From assembly GCA_964515215.1 (NCBI GenBank), contig CAZESL010000030.1, forward strand, positions 1-22,163: DNA of 22,163 nt. The letters are read 5' to 3'. Under the pieces are notes generated by a model. The model searched no databases, was not told the origin of the DNA, and worked only from the letters and a program-made list of their open reading frames with translations. The translations under genes and the position numbers were made by a program. The stretch is from SIG588 sp964515215. Its GTDB lineage: Bacteria; Bacillota; Clostridia; Oscillospirales; Acutalibacteraceae. Shown in pieces: positions 7,721 to 16,293 of this stretch (the stretch's first letter is position 1; each line of letters opens with the position of its first letter).

Positions 7721-8415
7721 GTATACTGTTGGAATGTGTCGGCCTTACGAAAAAGTACGGCGCGGCCGTGGCGCTGGATAACGTGAGTTTCACGTTGGAA
7801 AGCGGCAAGATCGTGGGCCTTCTCGGCCCGAACGGGAGCGGCAAGACCACCTTTATCAAGATCGTGAACGGTCTTCTGACTCCCACGGCAGGGCGCGTGA
7901 CCGTCGGCGGGTATGAGCCGGGTGTGGAGACCAAAAAACTGGTGGCGTATCTGCCGGATAACAGCTATTTGAATTCGTGGATGACTGTGCGCCAGATCGT
8001 GGCGCTGTTCGAAGATTTTTACGCCGATTTTCGCCCGCAGTTGGCGTTCGAAATGCTGGAACATTTGGGGATCAAACCCGATCACCGTTTGAAAACGCTG
8101 TCGAAGGGCAACAAGGAAAAGGTCTGCCTGATCCTGGTGATGAGCCGTAACGCGAAACTCTACGTGCTGGATGAGCCGATCGCAGGTGTGGATCCTGCGG
8201 CACGCGACTACGTCATCTCCACCATCATCAACAACTACAACCCCGATGCCACCGTACTCATCTCCACCCACCTGATCGCAGATGTGGAACAGGTACTGGA
8301 TGACGTACTGTTCTTGCAAAACGGTCACTTGCTGTTGCACCGCTCGGTGGACAGCATTCGGGAAGAAGAGGGCAAGAGTGTGGACGGTCTGTTCCGGGAG
8401 GTGTTCAAATGGTAA
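7717..8415 (+). CDS. ABC transporter ATP-binding protein (YtrB-like)
   Basis: This 232-residue ABC ATPase has Walker A GPNGSGKT at 37-44, signature LSKGN at 128-132, Walker B LYVLDEP (D152, E153), D-loop GVDP and switch His185 (STH). Two positions depart from textbook transporters: the Q-loop glutamine is replaced by aspartate (YLPDN, D81) and the signature reads LSKGN rather than LSGGQ. From memory, both changes also occur in other small ABC-2-type exporters controlled by YtrA regulators. It overlaps the regulator by 4 bases and the permease by 7. With the permease it should form an exporter or envelope-stress ABC system; the substrate cannot be read from sequence. Confidence 0.95.
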   Translation: MSILLECVGLTKKYGAAVALDNVSFTLESGKIVGLLGPNGSGKTTFIKIVNGLLTPTAGRVTVGGYEPGVETKKLVAYLPDNSYLNSWMTVRQIVALFEDFYADFRPQLAFEMLEHLGIKPDHRLKTLSKGNKEKVCLILVMSRNAKLYVLDEPIAGVDPAARDYVISTIINNYNPDATVLISTHLIADVEQVLDDVLFLQNGHLLLHRSVDSIREEEGKSVDGLFREVFKW

Positions 8416-9209
8416 AGAAACTGTATAAACACGAGGCGGAAGCCTACTTGCGTGTGTGGGTGCCGATGCAACTTATATTGCTCGGTGTCGCCTTGCTCGC
8501 CCGCCTCATTCAATTGTTTGAATCGAATACCACGGCGTACGACATCATCAACGGTTCGTCGATCTTCGCGTTCGTGTTGGCACTGCTTGTGTCGGTCGGT
8601 ATGACCTTCGTGTTTTCCATCGTACGGTTTTATAAGAACCTGTTCACGGGCGAGGGGTATCTTACCTTTACACTGCCCGTGACCCCCACGCAACATATCT
8701 TGGTGAAACTCTTCACCGCCGTAGCGTTTCAGGTGGCAACGGTGGCGGTCGCTTTACTGGCAACGAGTGTCATTACGGCGGGCGACGTATTCACAGAGAT
8801 CATGAAGGCGATCGCCTATCTGTGGAAGATGGTCCACCGTGAACTCGGCACGCATTTGCCGTTCTACGTAGCAGAGGCCGCGGTATTGCTCGTCATCGCG
8901 GTCTTCCACGGTCTGCTGTTGTTCTACGGCTGTATGGCGATCGGTCAGTTGACCAACAAAAACCGCGTGTTGCTGGCGGTGGGCGTGTACTTCGGCTACT
9001 ATTTCGCCACCCAGATCCTCGGTACGGTGTTTCTGTCGATCGGTGCCAACACGGAACTGTTCAGTGTGATCGAAGATTTCTTCATCTATCACGCCAAAGA
9101 AGCCGTGCACTGGGCACTTTGCGGTGTGACGGTGTGGTATGCCGCGTTGGGTGTGGTGTATGCCTTCATCGCGCGCCACATACTGCAACATAAACTGAAT
9201 TTGGAGTAA
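8409..9209 (+). CDS. ABC-2-type transporter permease subunit
   Basis: This 266-residue integral membrane protein has about six hydrophobic segments (roughly 17-37, 50-72, 101-125, 155-180, 185-212, 235-258). The cytoplasmic stretch after helix 2 reads RFYKNLFTGEGYLTFTLPVT, a pattern I associate with small ABC permeases of Clostridia. It overlaps the ATPase gene by 7 bases, so the two are almost certainly translated together and form one complex. The substrate is unknown; peptides, antibiotics or lipid-linked molecules would be typical for this regulator class. Confidence 0.88.
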   Translation: MVKKLYKHEAEAYLRVWVPMQLILLGVALLARLIQLFESNTTAYDIINGSSIFAFVLALLVSVGMTFVFSIVRFYKNLFTGEGYLTFTLPVTPTQHILVKLFTAVAFQVATVAVALLATSVITAGDVFTEIMKAIAYLWKMVHRELGTHLPFYVAEAAVLLVIAVFHGLLLFYGCMAIGQLTNKNRVLLAVGVYFGYYFATQILGTVFLSIGANTELFSVIEDFFIYHAKEAVHWALCGVTVWYAALGVVYAFIARHILQHKLNLE

Positions 9210-9221
9210 GGAGGGGTATCT

Positions 9222-9974
9222 ATGAAAACACGCGTAAAACGCATACTGTGCTTGGCCGTTGCCGTGATGCTCTGTTTTTCGCTTGCGGGATGCAAGGAGT
9301 TGGATGACGCCCGTGCGCATCACGCGATCTTGCAAGACGACGGCACGTTTCTTTTGAACGGGGAAAAATACGTACCCCTGCCGTACTCGGAAGATTTCAA
9401 CCCGCCGATGGATTGGTCGGAAACCATCGCCGTGACCGAACCCGACGTACCGGTACTGTTGAAGGATATTTTCTACACCTTATATTTTAATGTCAGTAAA
9501 GAGGGCATTGTTAAGGACAGTCACATCCTCGGTGACAGCGGTACCTATTACTGCCTGGAAAAAGATTACGCCGCCCTTGCCGCGCGTATTGAAGCGGGGG
9601 GACAGTTGACCGGTATGCGGTATATGTATTCGAACTGGGACAACGTAAAAGAGGAATGGACGGAGAAAACGGTATACCTGACCGAAGAACAGGTGAATAC
9701 CGTCAAACGGGTGATGGTCACCGTGGAACCCGTGGTGGTGGACTACCCCGACGGCGAATACCTCGTTTCGTTGGAATGGTGCAGTGAGGACGGCCTGTTT
9801 TCGCGTGATTTCGGCGAGATCTACCGCTACAACGGCCGTTACGCGTTGGTGAACTGGAAAGAGGAGAGCGGCGAGTGTACGCTGTATGAAGCATCCGCGG
9901 AATACAACGCGATCTTTGACAGCATCGTCGCCCCGTACGACGCCAGCGAAGAAGCGTTCTACGGTTTGTGGTGA
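9222..9974 (+). CDS. Predicted lipoprotein, last gene of the GntR/ABC operon
   Basis: I do not recognise a named family in this 250-residue protein. It has a clear lipoprotein signal: basic MKTRVKR, a hydrophobic core and lipobox SLAGC with Cys24. The mature part is acidic, with phrases such as LLNGEKYVPLPY, a central beta-rich region, and Tyr/Trp-rich segments near the end. AAGGAGG lies just upstream and the gap to the permease is 12 bases, so it is the fourth gene of the operon. It may be a surface sensor or accessory part of the ABC system; that is inference from position only. Confidence 0.85.
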   Translation: MKTRVKRILCLAVAVMLCFSLAGCKELDDARAHHAILQDDGTFLLNGEKYVPLPYSEDFNPPMDWSETIAVTEPDVPVLLKDIFYTLYFNVSKEGIVKDSHILGDSGTYYCLEKDYAALAARIEAGGQLTGMRYMYSNWDNVKEEWTEKTVYLTEEQVNTVKRVMVTVEPVVVDYPDGEYLVSLEWCSEDGLFSRDFGEIYRYNGRYALVNWKEESGECTLYEASAEYNAIFDSIVAPYDASEEAFYGLW

Positions 9975-9984
9975 TTGCATACAT

Positions 9985-10028
9985 CAACACCCCGTGAAAA
10001 ATGCAACCGCATTTTTCACGGGGTGTTG
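9985..10028. terminator. Long perfect hairpin between convergent genes
   Basis: A 20-bp uninterrupted stem (9985-10004 with 10009-10028) with an AACC loop lies between the lipoprotein gene and the end of murC. It has no flanking T-tract on either strand, although the stem itself contains an A5/T5 run. It probably serves as a shared bidirectional transcript end or 3'-protecting hairpin. Confidence 0.6.
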
Positions 10029-10034
10029 TCTTTG

Positions 10035-11405
10035 TTATTCCTGCAACATCTTCAAATACTGTTGTGCACATTTGTACACGTTGCCGCCGCCCATGGTGAG
10101 CACGAGGTCGCCCTCGTGGGCATTTTCCTTCAAATAGGCGATGACGTCCTCGAACGCGGGGAGATACCGCCCGTTTTGCATCAATGCGGTGATATCGGCA
10201 GAGGACACTTCGCCCGCATCCTGCTCGCGTGAGCCCAAGATATCGCACACCAGTGCTTCATCCGCGAGCGAGAGCGCCGCGGCAAACTCGTTCAGCAACC
10301 GTTTGGTGCGGGAATAGGTGAACGGCTGAAACACCGCCCACACGCGGCGATAGGGCAGTGCCTTCGCGGCGGTGAGGGTCGCGGTGATCTCGGTCGGGTG
10401 GTGGGCGTAATCGTCCGCTACCGTAATGCCCTGTGCCTTGCCCAAAAACTCAAAGCGTCGGCCCGCACCGCCGAAGGTGGCAAGCCCTTCGGCGATCTGT
10501 TCCGCCGTGGCACCGCACAGATGGGCGGCGGCCGCCGCCGCCATCGAGTTGTGGACGTTGTGCGCGCCCGGCACACCAAGGCGGATGTGGGCGAAAAATT
10601 CACCCTTGTGATACAGATCGTATTCACCGAACGCACCGTCGTGGGTACCGACGTTTTGGGCGCTCCAATCAAGGGCGATGTCCCGTCCGTAGGTGATGAG
10701 TTTTTGGGGCGGAATATCCACCACCGCCCGCAGGGTGGGTGCATCGTCCGCATTCGCGATCACGCACTGTTCCGCGCCTTCGGCAAACTTCTTGAACGAA
10801 GCCACCACACCGTCCAGATCTCCGAAATAATCGAGATGATCGGCATCCACATTCAAAATGACCGCCACCGAGGTCTTCATGTTGAGATAATGGTCAAGGA
10901 ATTCGCACGCCTCGCTCACCATCCACTCACTCTTACCCGCACGGCCGTTCGCGTTGATCAGCGGCAAACGACCGCCGATAAAGATGCTGGGATCGAGATC
11001 CGCCTTCAAAAGGATCTGTGACAACATCGAAGTGGTACCCGTCTTACCGTGGGTACCCGCCACCGATACGGTGCGCGGATACCGCCGCGTGAGCAGTCCC
11101 AGAAACACCGCACGTTCCATCAGCGGAATGCCTTTTGCCGCGGCTGCCGCCAGTTCGGGATGATCCACGGGGATGGCGGCGGTATACACCACGAGTTCGG
11201 CGTGGTCGGCGTTACCGGCTGCCAGCGGCAACGACACCGCAATGCCGAGTGATTGCATACGTTTTAAATTGTCCGACGCGTAATCGTCCGAGCCGCTTAC
11301 CTCGTATCCGAGCGAGAGCAGGATCTCCGCGAGCGGACACATACCCGATCCGCCGATACCCGTGAAATGCACGCGGCGTACCGTTTCTAATATATCGTGT
11401 GACAT
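10035..11405 (-). CDS. murC: UDP-N-acetylmuramate--L-alanine ligase
   Basis: MurC joins L-alanine to UDP-MurNAc, the first amino-acid addition in peptidoglycan precursor synthesis, in the cytosol with ATP. The 456-residue protein has the N-terminal Rossmann-like UDP-binding motif GIGGSGM at 16-22, the ATP loop GTHGKT at 117-122, an ADDYAHHPTE motif in the C-terminal half and a closing Mur ligase C domain. After GTHGKT comes G-T-T where most MurC proteins have a run of threonines, a mild variation. The start was set at 11405 because AAGGGAG lies nine bases upstream; an ATG nine codons earlier lacks a site. It is divergent from recJ and convergent with the ABC operon. Confidence 0.96.
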   Translation of the reverse strand: MSHDILETVRRVHFTGIGGSGMCPLAEILLSLGYEVSGSDDYASDNLKRMQSLGIAVSLPLAAGNADHAELVVYTAAIPVDHPELAAAAAKGIPLMERAVFLGLLTRRYPRTVSVAGTHGKTGTTSMLSQILLKADLDPSIFIGGRLPLINANGRAGKSEWMVSEACEFLDHYLNMKTSVAVILNVDADHLDYFGDLDGVVASFKKFAEGAEQCVIANADDAPTLRAVVDIPPQKLITYGRDIALDWSAQNVGTHDGAFGEYDLYHKGEFFAHIRLGVPGAHNVHNSMAAAAAAHLCGATAEQIAEGLATFGGAGRRFEFLGKAQGITVADDYAHHPTEITATLTAAKALPYRRVWAVFQPFTYSRTKRLLNEFAAALSLADEALVCDILGSREQDAGEVSSADITALMQNGRYLPAFEDVIAYLKENAHEGDLVLTMGGGNVYKCAQQYLKMLQE

Positions 11406-11440
11406 ACGAATGGTCTCCCTTTCCAAACACATATATCATT

Positions 11441-11469
11441 AGTATAAATCAAAACGGCAAAAAAGGGAA
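11441..11469 (-). promoter_or_regulatory. Possible murC promoter
   Basis: On the minus strand TATACT (11441-11446 on the plus map) lies 17 bases after TTCCCT (11464-11469). The -10 is good and the -35 is poor, in an AT-rich divergent spacer. Low confidence. Confidence 0.3.
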
Positions 11470-11512
11470 CACCAAAATGCAAAATTTTTTCGTTTTTTTA
11501 TGAACTTGGTGG

Positions 11513-11541
11513 TTGTATATTATTGTATAAAATGCTATAAT
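11513..11541 (+). promoter_or_regulatory. Extended -10 promoter for the recJ-rel operon
   Basis: A consensus TATAAT (11536-11541) is preceded by TGC, giving an extended -10, with TTGTAT (11513-11518) 17 bases upstream. It lies 45 bases before recJ in AT-rich DNA and probably drives the run of genes down to the kinase at 19310. Confidence 0.7.
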
Positions 11542-11585
11542 AAATTATTAATACTCAAAATTTATCGAAAAGGAGGGCGCGACCG

Positions 11586-13628
11586 ATGGCGTTTAAACGG
11601 TGGGTATCTTCGCCGCTGGATAAAGACGGTGCGGCGGCATTGGCCGAAGCGTGCGGTCTGCACCCGTTTTTGGCGTTGATGCTGTCTCTGCGCGGGGTTA
11701 CGGATGCCGAAGAAGCGGAAACGTTCCTGCTCGGCGGCGAACTGAGAGACGACCCCTTCGGGTTTCGGGATATGGATGCGGCGGTGGAGCGTATACAGCG
11801 TGCAATAGACGACGGTGAGCGCATTGCCGTATTCGGCGATTACGATGCGGACGGCGTGACCGCGACTGCGCTGTTGTACACCTATTTGCGCGAGAAGGGT
11901 GCGGACGCCATCTACCGTATCCCCCTGCGCGAAGGCGAAGGGGAAGGTTACGGCCTGCGTCCCCACACGGTGGACGTGTTGGCGGCGGCCGGTGCCCGCC
12001 TGATCGTCACGGTGGATAACGGCGTTTCGGCGGTCGAGGCGGTGGAATACGCCCGCACGCTCGGTGTGGACGTGGTGGTGACCGATCACCATCAGCCGCA
12101 GGAGACCTTGCCCCGTGCGGTGGCGGTGGTCGATCCGCACCGTGCGGATTGTGAAAGTACCTTTAAGGATTACGCGGGTGTCGGTGTAGCGTTCAAACTG
12201 GTATGTGCACTGGAAGGGGACGACGATGCGATGCTCGCCCGTTATGCCGATCTGGTGGCACTGGGCACCTTGGCGGACGTGATGCCGCTGAACGGCGAAA
12301 ATCGCCTGCTTGTACGGGAAGGGTTGCGGGTACTCAACCGCGGTGAGCGGGTCGGACTGCGCGCACTGGCCGAAGTGGCGGGTGTGGCGGACAAAACGCT
12401 CACGTCGGGTGTTACGCTGTTTTCGCTGGCCCCCCGCATCAATGCTGCGGGACGTATGGGAAAACCGCAACTGGCGGAACAACTGCTTTTGTCGGAGGAT
12501 GCGGACGAAGCCGCCCGTCTGGCAGGAGAGATACAGACGTTAAATGCCCACCGTCAAGAGGTGGAGGGGCGTATTTTGGAAGAGGTCATCGCCCGACTGG
12601 AGCGCGACGGGCAACTGTTGAACGATCGCGTGTTAGTGGTGGAAGGGCAGGATTGGCACGCGGGTGTCGTGGGGATCATCGCCGCCCGCCTGCTTGAACG
12701 GTACGGCAGACCCTGTTTGGTGCTGAACGTCAGCGGTGAGTCGGCGCACGGATCAGGGCGCAGTCTGGCGGGATTTTCCCTGTTTGACGCTTTGTGTGCC
12801 GTGGGCGATATGCTGGAAAGTTACGGCGGACACGAACTGGCGGCCGGTGTGACGCTGGCTGCTGACCGCGTGGCGGAATTCCGCCGCCGTATCAACGCGT
12901 ACGCTGCCCAAAGTTGCCCCGTGATGCCGACTCCGGAATTGCGGCTGGACTTTAAGTTACGGCCGAATCAGGTGGATGCGGAAAAATTGCAATTGATCGC
13001 GGCGCTGGAGCCGTTCGGCAGCGGTAACCCGTCGCCCGTGTTCCAACTGGCGGATATGAAATTGGAAAACATCACACCCGTCGGCAACGGACGGCACTTG
13101 CGCCTCGCGTTTTCGCGGGACGGCGTGATGATCAGTGCCATGAAATTCCAGACCGCCGGCACAGAGTTCCCCGTGCCGTGCGGTGCGCGGTTGCACTTGG
13201 CGGTGACACTGGAACGCAACGAATTCCGCGGCGTGGTATCGCCCTCGCTCGTTATCAAGGATATTCACTTTGCCGAAACGAATCAAGAGGAGTTCATATA
13301 TGAGCGTGCACGGTTCGCGGCGTTGCGGCGGGGCGAAGCGGTGAACGATGCCGCCGAGTGTTTGCCCGAACGGGAACACACCACCGCCCTCTATCGTTTG
13401 TTGCACGCGGCGGGCAAGTGGACGGGCAACGCGGAACAACTGTGGTACGCCGCAGGGCGAAAGATGCGTCTCTCACAACTGCTGGTCGCACTGGAAAGTC
13501 TGCGTGAAGCCGCCCTCGTGCAAGTGAACGATGCGGGAGACATGCTGACGATAACCGTATTGCCCGCCGAGGGGAAGGCGGATCTGAACAAAACACCCAT
13601 TATGGAGTTTTTACATACCTTGGTTTGA
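11586..13628 (+). CDS. recJ: Single-stranded-DNA-specific 5'-3' exonuclease RecJ
   Basis: RecJ degrades single-stranded DNA 5' to 3' in recombination and mismatch repair, using two metal ions. The 680-residue protein has the DHH-family phosphoesterase motifs: DYDADG at 85-90, VDNG, and TDHH with D167-H168-H169. A DHHA1 domain follows with GSGRS at 389-393 and GGHELAAG, then an OB-fold region with PFGSGNPSPVF, and a roughly 110-residue C-terminal extension typical of Firmicute RecJ. AAAAGGAGG lies nine bases before the ATG. The rel gene follows 16 bases later. In many Firmicutes apt lies between recJ and rel; it is missing here. Confidence 0.96.
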   Translation: MAFKRWVSSPLDKDGAAALAEACGLHPFLALMLSLRGVTDAEEAETFLLGGELRDDPFGFRDMDAAVERIQRAIDDGERIAVFGDYDADGVTATALLYTYLREKGADAIYRIPLREGEGEGYGLRPHTVDVLAAAGARLIVTVDNGVSAVEAVEYARTLGVDVVVTDHHQPQETLPRAVAVVDPHRADCESTFKDYAGVGVAFKLVCALEGDDDAMLARYADLVALGTLADVMPLNGENRLLVREGLRVLNRGERVGLRALAEVAGVADKTLTSGVTLFSLAPRINAAGRMGKPQLAEQLLLSEDADEAARLAGEIQTLNAHRQEVEGRILEEVIARLERDGQLLNDRVLVVEGQDWHAGVVGIIAARLLERYGRPCLVLNVSGESAHGSGRSLAGFSLFDALCAVGDMLESYGGHELAAGVTLAADRVAEFRRRINAYAAQSCPVMPTPELRLDFKLRPNQVDAEKLQLIAALEPFGSGNPSPVFQLADMKLENITPVGNGRHLRLAFSRDGVMISAMKFQTAGTEFPVPCGARLHLAVTLERNEFRGVVSPSLVIKDIHFAETNQEEFIYERARFAALRRGEAVNDAAECLPEREHTTALYRLLHAAGKWTGNAEQLWYAAGRKMRLSQLLVALESLREAALVQVNDAGDMLTITVLPAEGKADLNKTPIMEFLHTLV

Positions 13629-13644
13629 AAGGACGGGAAACCGT

Positions 13645-15828
13645 ATGATCACCACCGAGAGTGCCATTCGTGCACTGAAGGATGCTATTGTAAAAAGTGA
13701 AAAGGCTTACGATCACGCGATGATCGACCGTGCCATCACGGTGGCTATTGCGGCGCACGAAGGGCAAAACCGCCGTTCGGGTGAACCGTACGTCTGCCAC
13801 CCGCTTTCGGTCGCTACCATTTTGGTGGGATTGGGCATGGATTCCGAAGCGGTGGTTGCCGCCTTGCTTCACGACGTGGTGGAAGATACCGCCGTGGAAC
13901 TGTCCGATCTGCGCCGTCGGTTCGGCGACGATGTGGCGGCGTTGGTGGACGGCGTGACTAAGATCACCAAGATCTCCTTCAATTCCCGCGAGGAACAGCA
14001 GGCAGAAAATATCCGTAAGATGTTGCTTGCGATGTCGGAAGATATCCGCGTGGTCATCATCAAGCTGGCGGATCGCCTGCACAATATGCGTACCCGTGCG
14101 GGTTGGGCGGAGCAGAAACGCCGCGACAAAGCCAAAGAGACGATGGATATCTACGCACCGCTCGCGCACCGTCTCGGTATCCGTGCGATGAAAGAGGAAC
14201 TGGAAGACCTTTCGCTTCGCGAACTTGACCCTATCGGCTACCACGATATTGAAGAAGCGCTGGAATTGCGCAAGCACGAGCGGGACGAGTTTTTGGCGGG
14301 ACTGCAAAAGAAACTGACCGACCGTCTGGCGGAATACGGTATGCATCCGTTTGTCGCGGGGCGTATCAAAAGTATTGCGGGCATCTACCGTAAAATGTAT
14401 GTGCAGGGCAAATCGCTTGACGAGATCTACGACGTGTATGCCATTCGCGTGATCGTGGATACGGTGAACGACTGTTACAACGTGCTCGGTATCATTCACG
14501 ATATGTATAACCCCCTGCCGAACCGCTTTAAGGATTATATTTCCACTCCGAAACCGAACATGTACCAGTCCTTGCATACCACCCTGATCGGCAAGGAGAA
14601 GATCCCGTTCGAAGTGCAGATCCGCACGTGGGAGATGCACTACACGGCGGAATACGGTATCGCGGCGCACTGGAAGTACAAGCTCGGCATCCAGCGCAAG
14701 GACAAACTGGAAGACCGTTTGGCGTGGGTGCGCCAGTTTATTGAGAATCAAGCGGACGTGGACGATGCAGAAGAGATCGTCCGTAGCATCAAATCGGATT
14801 TCACGTCGGATGACGTGTTCATCTTCACCCCCAAGGGCGACGTCATTTCTCTGCCGCTCGGCAGTACGGTGGTAGACTTTGCCTACGCCATTCACTCGGC
14901 GGTCGGTAACCGCATGATCGGCGCGAAGGTGGATGGGCGCATCGTGCCGCTGGACTATCAGGTCAAAAACAGCGAGATCGTGGAGATCCTCACTTCCGCG
15001 CCTCCGGGACGCGGACCGAGCCGCGATTGGCTCAACTTCGTGCGGACGGGCGAAGCGCGCAACAAGATCCGTGCGTGGTTTAAAAAGGAACGTCGCGAGG
15101 AGAATATTCAAAAAGGCAAACAGGATCTCGAGCGGGAATTGCAACGCATCGGTGTGCGCCTGCCCGAAGACAGAATGCAGGAACTGATCGCCGCGCAAAG
15201 CCGCCGCTGGCACTATGCCGAGGTGGACGATTTCTACGCCGCGATCGGTTACGGCGGTGTGGCGATGTCCCGTGTGCTCTCTCGCATCAAGGACGAATAT
15301 GCGCGTATCACCAAGGCGGAAGAGATACTCACCCCCGAAAAGGTGATCACCGCACCGTCCCGTTCGCATCATAACAACGGCGGTGTGATCATTGAACACA
15401 CCGACAACTGTCTGGTCAAATTTGCCCGTTGCTGTAACCCCCTGCCGGGAGACGATATCATCGGGTTCATCACGCGCGGTTACGGTGTGTCGGTGCACAA
15501 GCGGGACTGCGTCAACGTCCCGCGGGACACGGCGCACGCGGCAGAGCCCGAGCGTTGGGTCGGTGCGTGGTGGGAAGACGATTCCGACCGTTCGGAATTC
15601 AAGGCCACTTTGGTGGTGCATACCGCCGACCGGATGGGTATGCTGGCGGATATCACCACCCAACTCGCGTCGATGCACGTGATGATCCACGCGCTGAACA
15701 GTAAAGATAACGACGAAGGTGAAGCGACCATCAGTCTCACCATCGCGGTCAACAGCGTCGAACACCTGAATACGGTGATCGCGAAACTGCGCAAGATCAC
15801 GGGTATTCACAGCATTACGAGAGGATAA
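13645..15828 (+). CDS. rel: Bifunctional (p)ppGpp synthetase/hydrolase Rel
   Basis: Rel makes and breaks the stringent-response alarmone (p)ppGpp, acting on ribosomes stalled with uncharged tRNA. The 727-residue protein has every domain in order: an HD hydrolase with HDVVEDT (H76, D77, E80, D81) and KLADRLHNMRT; a synthetase with RFKD at 294-297 and Tyr307 in MYQSLHT; a TGS domain (starting DVFIFTPKGD); a helical region; a zinc-finger segment (CLVKFARCCNPLPGD) and a C-terminal ACT domain. The intact HD residues and the RxKD motif indicate a bifunctional enzyme, not an E. coli-type RelA. AAAGGA precedes the ATG by 11 bases. dtd follows after five bases and its ribosome binding site lies inside the rel coding end. 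Confidence 0.97.
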   Translation: MITTESAIRALKDAIVKSEKAYDHAMIDRAITVAIAAHEGQNRRSGEPYVCHPLSVATILVGLGMDSEAVVAALLHDVVEDTAVELSDLRRRFGDDVAALVDGVTKITKISFNSREEQQAENIRKMLLAMSEDIRVVIIKLADRLHNMRTRAGWAEQKRRDKAKETMDIYAPLAHRLGIRAMKEELEDLSLRELDPIGYHDIEEALELRKHERDEFLAGLQKKLTDRLAEYGMHPFVAGRIKSIAGIYRKMYVQGKSLDEIYDVYAIRVIVDTVNDCYNVLGIIHDMYNPLPNRFKDYISTPKPNMYQSLHTTLIGKEKIPFEVQIRTWEMHYTAEYGIAAHWKYKLGIQRKDKLEDRLAWVRQFIENQADVDDAEEIVRSIKSDFTSDDVFIFTPKGDVISLPLGSTVVDFAYAIHSAVGNRMIGAKVDGRIVPLDYQVKNSEIVEILTSAPPGRGPSRDWLNFVRTGEARNKIRAWFKKERREENIQKGKQDLERELQRIGVRLPEDRMQELIAAQSRRWHYAEVDDFYAAIGYGGVAMSRVLSRIKDEYARITKAEEILTPEKVITAPSRSHHNNGGVIIEHTDNCLVKFARCCNPLPGDDIIGFITRGYGVSVHKRDCVNVPRDTAHAAEPERWVGAWWEDDSDRSEFKATLVVHTADRMGMLADITTQLASMHVMIHALNSKDNDEGEATISLTIAVNSVEHLNTVIAKLRKITGIHSITRG

Positions 15829-15833
15829 GCGGT

Positions 15834-16292
15834 ATGAGAGCAGTATTTCAACGGGTATACGAAGCGAGCGTGACGGTGGACGGCGAGGTAGTCGGTGCCA
15901 TCGGTAAAGGCGCCTTGTTGCTCGTCGGTGTTACCCACGAGGATACCGAAAAAGAGGCGCGGTGGCTGGCAAAAAAGATCGCGGGCCTGCGGGTGTTTTC
16001 GGATGCCGAAGACCGCATGAATCTCTCGGTGAAGGATATCGACGGCGCTCTGCTCGTGGTATCCAACTTCACGTTGTACGGCAACGCGTCACACGGTCGC
16101 CGTCCCGAATTTACGGCGGCGGCGCGTCCCGAGGTCGCAAAACCGCTGTTTGACACGTTCGTACGCTTGCTGAAAGCGGAAGGCGTGCCGGTCGAAACGG
16201 GCGTGTTCGGTGCGGATATGACTGTGTCGATGCAAGGTAAAGGTCCCGTTACGCTGTGGCTGGATACCGCCGTGGATGCAAGGGGTTTGTGA
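15834..16292 (+). CDS. dtd: D-aminoacyl-tRNA deacylase
   Basis: DTD removes D-amino acids (and glycine from tRNA-Ala) mischarged onto tRNA. The 152-residue protein is full length, starting MRAVFQRV, with the active-site segment SNFTLYG (commonly SQFTL) and the Gly-cisPro motif GPVT near the C-terminus in QGKGPVTLWLD. GAGAGGA seven bases before the ATG overlaps the end of rel. The rel-dtd-MBL hydrolase-hemZ order is a familiar Clostridia arrangement and supports co-transcription. Confidence 0.96.
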   Translation: MRAVFQRVYEASVTVDGEVVGAIGKGALLLVGVTHEDTEKEARWLAKKIAGLRVFSDAEDRMNLSVKDIDGALLVVSNFTLYGNASHGRRPEFTAAARPEVAKPLFDTFVRLLKAEGVPVETGVFGADMTVSMQGKGPVTLWLDTAVDARGL

Positions 16293-16293
16293 T

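Noticed and set aside
13600..15810. A 736-codon open frame on the minus strand opposite rel
   Set aside because: It mirrors rel codon by codon, is rich in His, Arg and Val with no domain pattern, and has no ribosome binding site. Long antisense frames are expected in GC-rich genes; similar frames opposite lon, lysA and hemZ were dropped for the same reason.
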